The translations under genes and the position numbers were made by a program. Of a stretch of 35,412 nt of DNA, positions 31,852-35,412 are shown in pieces. How positions within the stretch are numbered: position 1 is the first letter of the stretch; each line of letters starts with the position of its first letter. The stretch is from Candidatus Babeliales bacterium (GTDB lineage Bacteria > Babelota > Babeliae > Babelales > Chromulinivoraceae): NCBI GenBank assembly GCA_018061805.1, contig JAGOTL010000008.1:1-35412 (forward strand), given 5' to 3'. Below the pieces are notes generated by a model. The model saw nothing but the letters and a program-made list of their open reading frames with translations, made no database searches and was not told the DNA's origin.

Positions 31852-33486
31852 ATGATACCAAAAAAGCTTTTTATAACATTGTTATGCCTAACCTCCTCTC
31901 TCATGACGCCAGCTGCTGAAACTGTAGCAAGTTTGCAAAACAGCATAAATGGACTGCAAACCAAAATTGTTAATATCAAAAACAAGCAAATAAATGGAGG
32001 ATACGCTTCACAAACAAATTATTTCAACGATCTCGTAAGCCACCTAGAGGTACTTATGTTGGATTACCAACAACTCGTTGGATTACTACAATCATCCACC
32101 ATCCAATTAACTGCTGCACAAATGTCGGCAACGCCTTCGACACCTACGGGCGGTACCGGAATTTCAGAGACTATGCTGCCAAGCAGCACCCCTATGAATA
32201 CATCATCTCCTCTTTCTGTCGCAACAGCTGTTGGAATGATTAAAGTTTATGTCAGCGATTTCAATCGTTCACAAACATTTACGTTCAACTTTGACAGTAC
32301 GGTAATACAAAAACTTAATGCTCAAAATCAAAACATATGGTCACAAGGCATATATATCAAAAGCAGTTTAACGCAAAATGCTTCTGCATGGTCACTGACC
32401 GTATCACTTACAGATACCAACAATAATATTTTAGCAACAGGATCTATGCCAACGACCATAGCACTTGATGTCTTAAGCGTTGCAATTAATACAGCAGAAA
32501 TTACAACCGCAAATCCTACAAATAATACGACAGCTTTACTTAACGTACCGCTCGGACAAACCATACTGTACAAATCAACCAACAGTACATCGCCTGTAAA
32601 AACACAACCATTTGTACTTAAAAATAATCATATGTCCGTAAAAAAAGGACCTGAAGCTGCTGCAAATACAACCTCAACAGCATCAACGCCGACCAATACA
32701 AATATGCCCGCATCTGTAGCTAGTGGCTTAACATCTATCGTCATTCAAGCAACGACTCAATTAACAAATACAACACGAACATGGCTTTCATTTACATTTG
32801 ATAGCACAATCATAAATGCAATAAAAAAATATTACCCTCAAGCTTTTGCAGGACAACTCACCATCGCATTAAATGTGATTAAATCATCAAATAATCAATA
32901 TCTTGCCGTTGCATCTATTATGGACTCTCAAAATAATGTTCTTGCATACGGTGAACAAGTAACTCCTGCAAACTTGCAGTACATGAACGTTACCTTTAAC
33001 AACACAGAACCAAAATTAGCTGATGGTAGCACAAGCACAGCGTTATATCACGTTAAAATAAGCAATACCGTCGTGTATCAACAATCTACAACAACATCTC
33101 CAATTCTGATCATGAATCTTCCAGCAGCAGCACCTACAACACTACCAAGTGCAAGTAAATTATATTACTTTAACATCGTCGTACAAAACCAAACACAAAC
33201 TGATACGATCAGCTTAACTTCTGAAATTTCAACATTACAAACATTATTTGCAAATCATAAACCTGCGTATCTAAATTGTGTTGTACAAAACAACAATATG
33301 TTATATTTCAACTTTATAGGCCTTAAAAACAATCAAGAAAAAATACTCCTTACAGGCAACAAACAACTCACCATACAAAACGCTCAAAACTGGAATATTA
33401 GCACTGCTATGTTGGGAGTCGATGGCATGATGTCAACACCATCTATTGCGTTAAGCAATAGCCTTCCTATACATTCTCAACCATAA
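31852..33486 (+). CDS. exported Ser/Thr/Asn-rich beta-repeat protein, unknown
   Basis: Not recognised. 544 residues. Signal peptide MIPKKLFITLLCLTSSLMTPAAA-like (about 1-22). A short coiled coil (23-80), then three diverged units of about 100-130 residues. Unit 1 is 127-256 (FTFNFDSTVIQKL...LTDTNNNILATG...TALLNVPLGQTILYKS). Unit 2 is 291-422 (LSFTFDSTIINAI...MDSQNNVLAYG...TALYHVKISNTVVYQQ). Unit 3 is 435 to about 520 (ISLTSEISTLQTL...NNQEKILLTG), shortened. Thr/Pro/Ser-rich linkers (96-124 and 268-290) join them. This is the build of a surface or secreted beta-sandwich protein. AAAGGA lies 6 bases before the ATG, TATACT is at 31804-31809, and a strong terminator follows the stop. Confidence 0.78.
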   Translation: MIPKKLFITLLCLTSSLMTPAAETVASLQNSINGLQTKIVNIKNKQINGGYASQTNYFNDLVSHLEVLMLDYQQLVGLLQSSTIQLTAAQMSATPSTPTGGTGISETMLPSSTPMNTSSPLSVATAVGMIKVYVSDFNRSQTFTFNFDSTVIQKLNAQNQNIWSQGIYIKSSLTQNASAWSLTVSLTDTNNNILATGSMPTTIALDVLSVAINTAEITTANPTNNTTALLNVPLGQTILYKSTNSTSPVKTQPFVLKNNHMSVKKGPEAAANTTSTASTPTNTNMPASVASGLTSIVIQATTQLTNTTRTWLSFTFDSTIINAIKKYYPQAFAGQLTIALNVIKSSNNQYLAVASIMDSQNNVLAYGEQVTPANLQYMNVTFNNTEPKLADGSTSTALYHVKISNTVVYQQSTTTSPILIMNLPAAAPTTLPSASKLYYFNIVVQNQTQTDTISLTSEISTLQTLFANHKPAYLNCVVQNNNMLYFNFIGLKNNQEKILLTGNKQLTIQNAQNWNISTAMLGVDGMMSTPSIALSNSLPIHSQP

Positions 33487-33490
33487 TTTT

Positions 33491-33531
33491 AAAAAAGTAG
33501 GCCCTATCGTGATGATAGGGCCTACTTTTTT
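33491..33531. terminator. strong bidirectional intrinsic terminator
   Basis: GTAGGCCCTATC (33497-33508) / GATAGGGCCTAC (33514-33525) with a GTGAT loop, six A on the left and six T on the right. It separates the converging beta-repeat gene and dps. Confidence 0.93.
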
Positions 33532-33555
33532 GTTCAAGTATACAAAAAACTGATA

Positions 33556-34011
33556 TTAACGAGCTAATGATCTCAACATCCAAGCTGTTTTTTCGTATTG
33601 TTGTATTAAGTCTTCAATCATATTAATGCTGCCATAATCATCTGTTTTTGCTTCGATAGCTTCATGTGCAGTTTTTAAATTTTTTATTAACAGTTCATAT
33701 TGTTTCAACAGATTTTTAACCATAACTTTTGGCTCTGGAGCTGCTGCACTGTCTTCTTTTAAGACCGCTTCTTTGACAAAATCTTTCATGCTACCGAGCG
33801 TAAAGCCGCCAACAGCACGTACACGTTCTGCTACAACATCCATATTTTCAAACAGTTGATTATACTGTTTATCAAACAATAAATGATAATCATGAAATTC
33901 TTTTCCTTCTAAATTCCAATGATAATTCAATGTTTGAAATAACAAAACACCTTGATTTGCTAAAATAACATTTAAAATTTTTGGACTGATTTTTGCTTCT
34001 GATTTAGACAT
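33556..34011 (-). CDS. dps: Dps-family ferritin-like DNA-protection protein
   Basis: Forms a 12-subunit shell that oxidises and stores iron and protects DNA from peroxide. 151 residues, normal length. The inter-subunit ferroxidase site is complete: H31 in NYHWNLEG (29-36), H43 in FHDYHLLFD (39-47), and D58 and E62 in MDVVAERVRAVGG (57-69). The C-terminal helix ends DLIQQYEKTAWMLRSL. The N-terminal tail is short (MSKSEAKISPK), with few basic residues for DNA binding. AAGGAG lies 4 bases before the ATG, the strongest ribosome binding site here, suggesting high expression. It follows the TPR-like gene after 18 bases, probably on one transcript. Confidence 0.95.
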   Translation of the reverse strand: MSKSEAKISPKILNVILANQGVLLFQTLNYHWNLEGKEFHDYHLLFDKQYNQLFENMDVVAERVRAVGGFTLGSMKDFVKEAVLKEDSAAAPEPKVMVKNLLKQYELLIKNLKTAHEAIEAKTDDYGSINMIEDLIQQYEKTAWMLRSLAR

Positions 34012-34029
34012 ACTGCTCCTTTTTTTACA

Positions 34030-34695
34030 TTATGACTGAGATAAATATTCTTCAGCTTCTTTAAATGCTTCATCACTTAATATTTTTAAATCCGATAAAA
34101 ACTTTTGCAGCCCCTTAGAGTGCTTTTCATATTCAGAATTAAGCTCTAAAAAAAGATCCAGCGTCTGTTGTACATACATTAAAACATTTTGATCTTGAGC
34201 TCCATACAGTAATAACGATCTTACAAATCGTGCATACAATAACGCATGCGTAAAATCATCAATTAACACACTATATCGATGCATTAGTTGCACTAAAAAA
34301 TCTTGCTTATTATGTTGCAAACAATATTTTGCAAATCGGCTAAACGTTTCTAAAAAGCCTTGTTTATTTTCAACATTTAAATAGGTATCAAGCAATGCTT
34401 CTAATATTTTTGGGTCTTCTTTAAATAAAGAAACATGTTCATAGACACTAATAGCTGCTTGCATTTTACCTGATTTTTTATATAAATTTGCTGCTACATG
34501 ATATCGATCAAGCGCTGTATCATCATCAAATGCAAGTAAAATATCACCTTCGAGTTGATATGATAATGCAGGCTCTGAAACAGAATGCATCAAAAGCTTA
34601 TACACGGTTAATGCTCTTTCTTTTTCACCGCGAGCTACAAAATCAGCTATTTTAAACCATGCTATAGTATATGACTCGGATACCACCGTTTTCAT
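34030..34695 (-). CDS. cytoplasmic helical-repeat (TPR-like) protein
   Basis: 221 residues, no signal peptide or membrane segment. Paired amphipathic helices resemble tetratricopeptide repeats: RGEKERALTVYKLLMHS (22-38), ALDRYHVAANLYKKSGKMQA (61-80), then AISVYEHVSLFKEDPKILEA and later pairs. The match to the TPR consensus is partial. Such proteins usually mediate protein contacts. It lies directly upstream of dps with an 18-base gap, so a role linked to stress or iron handling is conceivable but unsupported. An AGAAGGAT site lies a few bases before the ATG at 34695. Confidence 0.65.
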   Translation of the reverse strand: MKTVVSESYTIAWFKIADFVARGEKERALTVYKLLMHSVSEPALSYQLEGDILLAFDDDTALDRYHVAANLYKKSGKMQAAISVYEHVSLFKEDPKILEALLDTYLNVENKQGFLETFSRFAKYCLQHNKQDFLVQLMHRYSVLIDDFTHALLYARFVRSLLLYGAQDQNVLMYVQQTLDLFLELNSEYEKHSKGLQKFLSDLKILSDEAFKEAEEYLSQS

Positions 34696-34848
34696 CTACT
34701 TCTATCCTTCTTTATATCAATATGTGCTTACATTTTTTATAGAGTGAATTTTTGAGATGACATTAGCTTAAAACTTTTTTTAAAAAACTACAGCAAAATA
34801 CTGATTAAAAAATTGTAAGAAAATTTTTGTATAATAAAAAAGATACTT

Positions 34849-35406
34849 TTAAATTTGAAATGTTACAGGATCATAGTTCACGATGTGTTGTACAACAGCA
34901 TCTTTCATAGACTGCTTTGCACGCATACATCGTACAAAAACATTTTGCGCAGACTGCTTTGCAGGAATATATGCTGGTTCTAAATCTTTGGCAAGTTTAA
35001 AGAACATATTAGATTTAATACGATCATCAATACCATTTGCTAATTCTTTAATCCTATAAACTTGATACGCAATTGCCATTATACTCAGGGTAATAAGCGA
35101 CGTTGTTACAACATCCAAGTGATTAATCAAATTTCTTTTTAATGATTTTTTTAGATAATGTTTTTGTAAAAACAGATCTATAATGTTATCGATGTTACGA
35201 TCTTTTTGCTCAATCATCGTATTCCATCCTGCAGGTAACATTAAAATGTCTAAACAGTTAATACAACATTGATCAATGCCATGAACAAACAAAACACCTT
35301 TTAAATCTGGATATTTTGCAACTAAAGAATGAGTATACGACAATGTTTTTTCAGACAATTTCTGCTCTATGGTAACATGACTCATATTACTTGTCATAGA
35401 ATACAT
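34849..35406 (-). CDS. protein with one central membrane segment, unknown, possibly cut at the 5' end
   Basis: 185 residues if the ATG at 35406 is used, but the frame stays open to the window edge, so the true start may lie outside. No signal peptide is visible at this start. A CCINC motif (47-51) may bind a metal or form a disulphide. One hydrophobic segment VVTTSLITLSIMAIAYQVY (about 99-117) is followed by a charged helical C-terminus. Not recognised. About 150 bases of very A+T-rich sequence separate it from the next minus-strand gene. Confidence 0.6.
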   Translation of the reverse strand: MYSMTSNMSHVTIEQKLSEKTLSYTHSLVAKYPDLKGVLFVHGIDQCCINCLDILMLPAGWNTMIEQKDRNIDNIIDLFLQKHYLKKSLKRNLINHLDVVTTSLITLSIMAIAYQVYRIKELANGIDDRIKSNMFFKLAKDLEPAYIPAKQSAQNVFVRCMRAKQSMKDAVVQHIVNYDPVTFQI

Positions 35407-35412
35407 ATGGTT

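Overview
The window is A+T-rich bacterial DNA read with the standard code. It combines a few conserved housekeeping genes with an unusually high share of exported proteins of unrecognised family. I count 31 intact or edge-cut protein genes, one pseudogene and three tRNA genes; 19 of the 31 protein genes begin with a clear Sec-type signal peptide. A small-genome, host-associated lineage with a large lineage-specific secretome fits best. Candidatus Dependentiae (TM6/Babeliae, intracellular in protists) is my leading guess, but it rests on overall style, not on a marker gene.

Left part (1-9230): a minus-strand run uvrA - exported protein - mutS (mutS runs off the left edge) pairs nucleotide-excision and mismatch repair. 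Next come tRNA-His and tRNA-Pro, a structured palindromic patch and a decayed GIY-YIG nuclease gene. These are followed by an exported M48-like zinc metallopeptidase, a convergent SPFH/stomatin-like gene, two small exported proteins on the minus strand, and a second, identical tRNA-Pro.

Middle (9380-20626): six small exported proteins lie head to tail (9448-12079) and end in a strong terminator. They are built from two shared short modules, so they look like a locally duplicated and shuffled family. After these come a minus-strand exported protein with a C-terminal membrane anchor, cytidine deaminase with an exported coiled-coil protein, an exported glycosidase-like (GH1-like) protein with an altered acid/base site, rodA, a small membrane protein overlapping ruvB, then yebC and yicC.

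Right part (20649-35412): three large exported paralogues (two on +, one convergent on -) share a roughly 130-residue helical repeat ending in a RPLAY motif, one degenerate RRM-like domain and a common linker and C-terminus. This is the most novel-looking system in the window. Then follow a small exported protein, dnaE (replicative polymerase), an exported Ser/Thr/Asn-rich beta-repeat protein, and on the minus strand dps behind a TPR-like gene and a membrane protein cut or nearly cut by the right edge.

Convergent gene pairs are separated by four strong, mostly bidirectional hairpin terminators. Genes for exported proteins often carry an AGGGG-type ribosome binding site, and a TATACT hexamer recurs upstream of starts. 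No gap without a gene exceeds about 260 bases. No CRISPR array, insertion sequence, rRNA or replication origin was seen.
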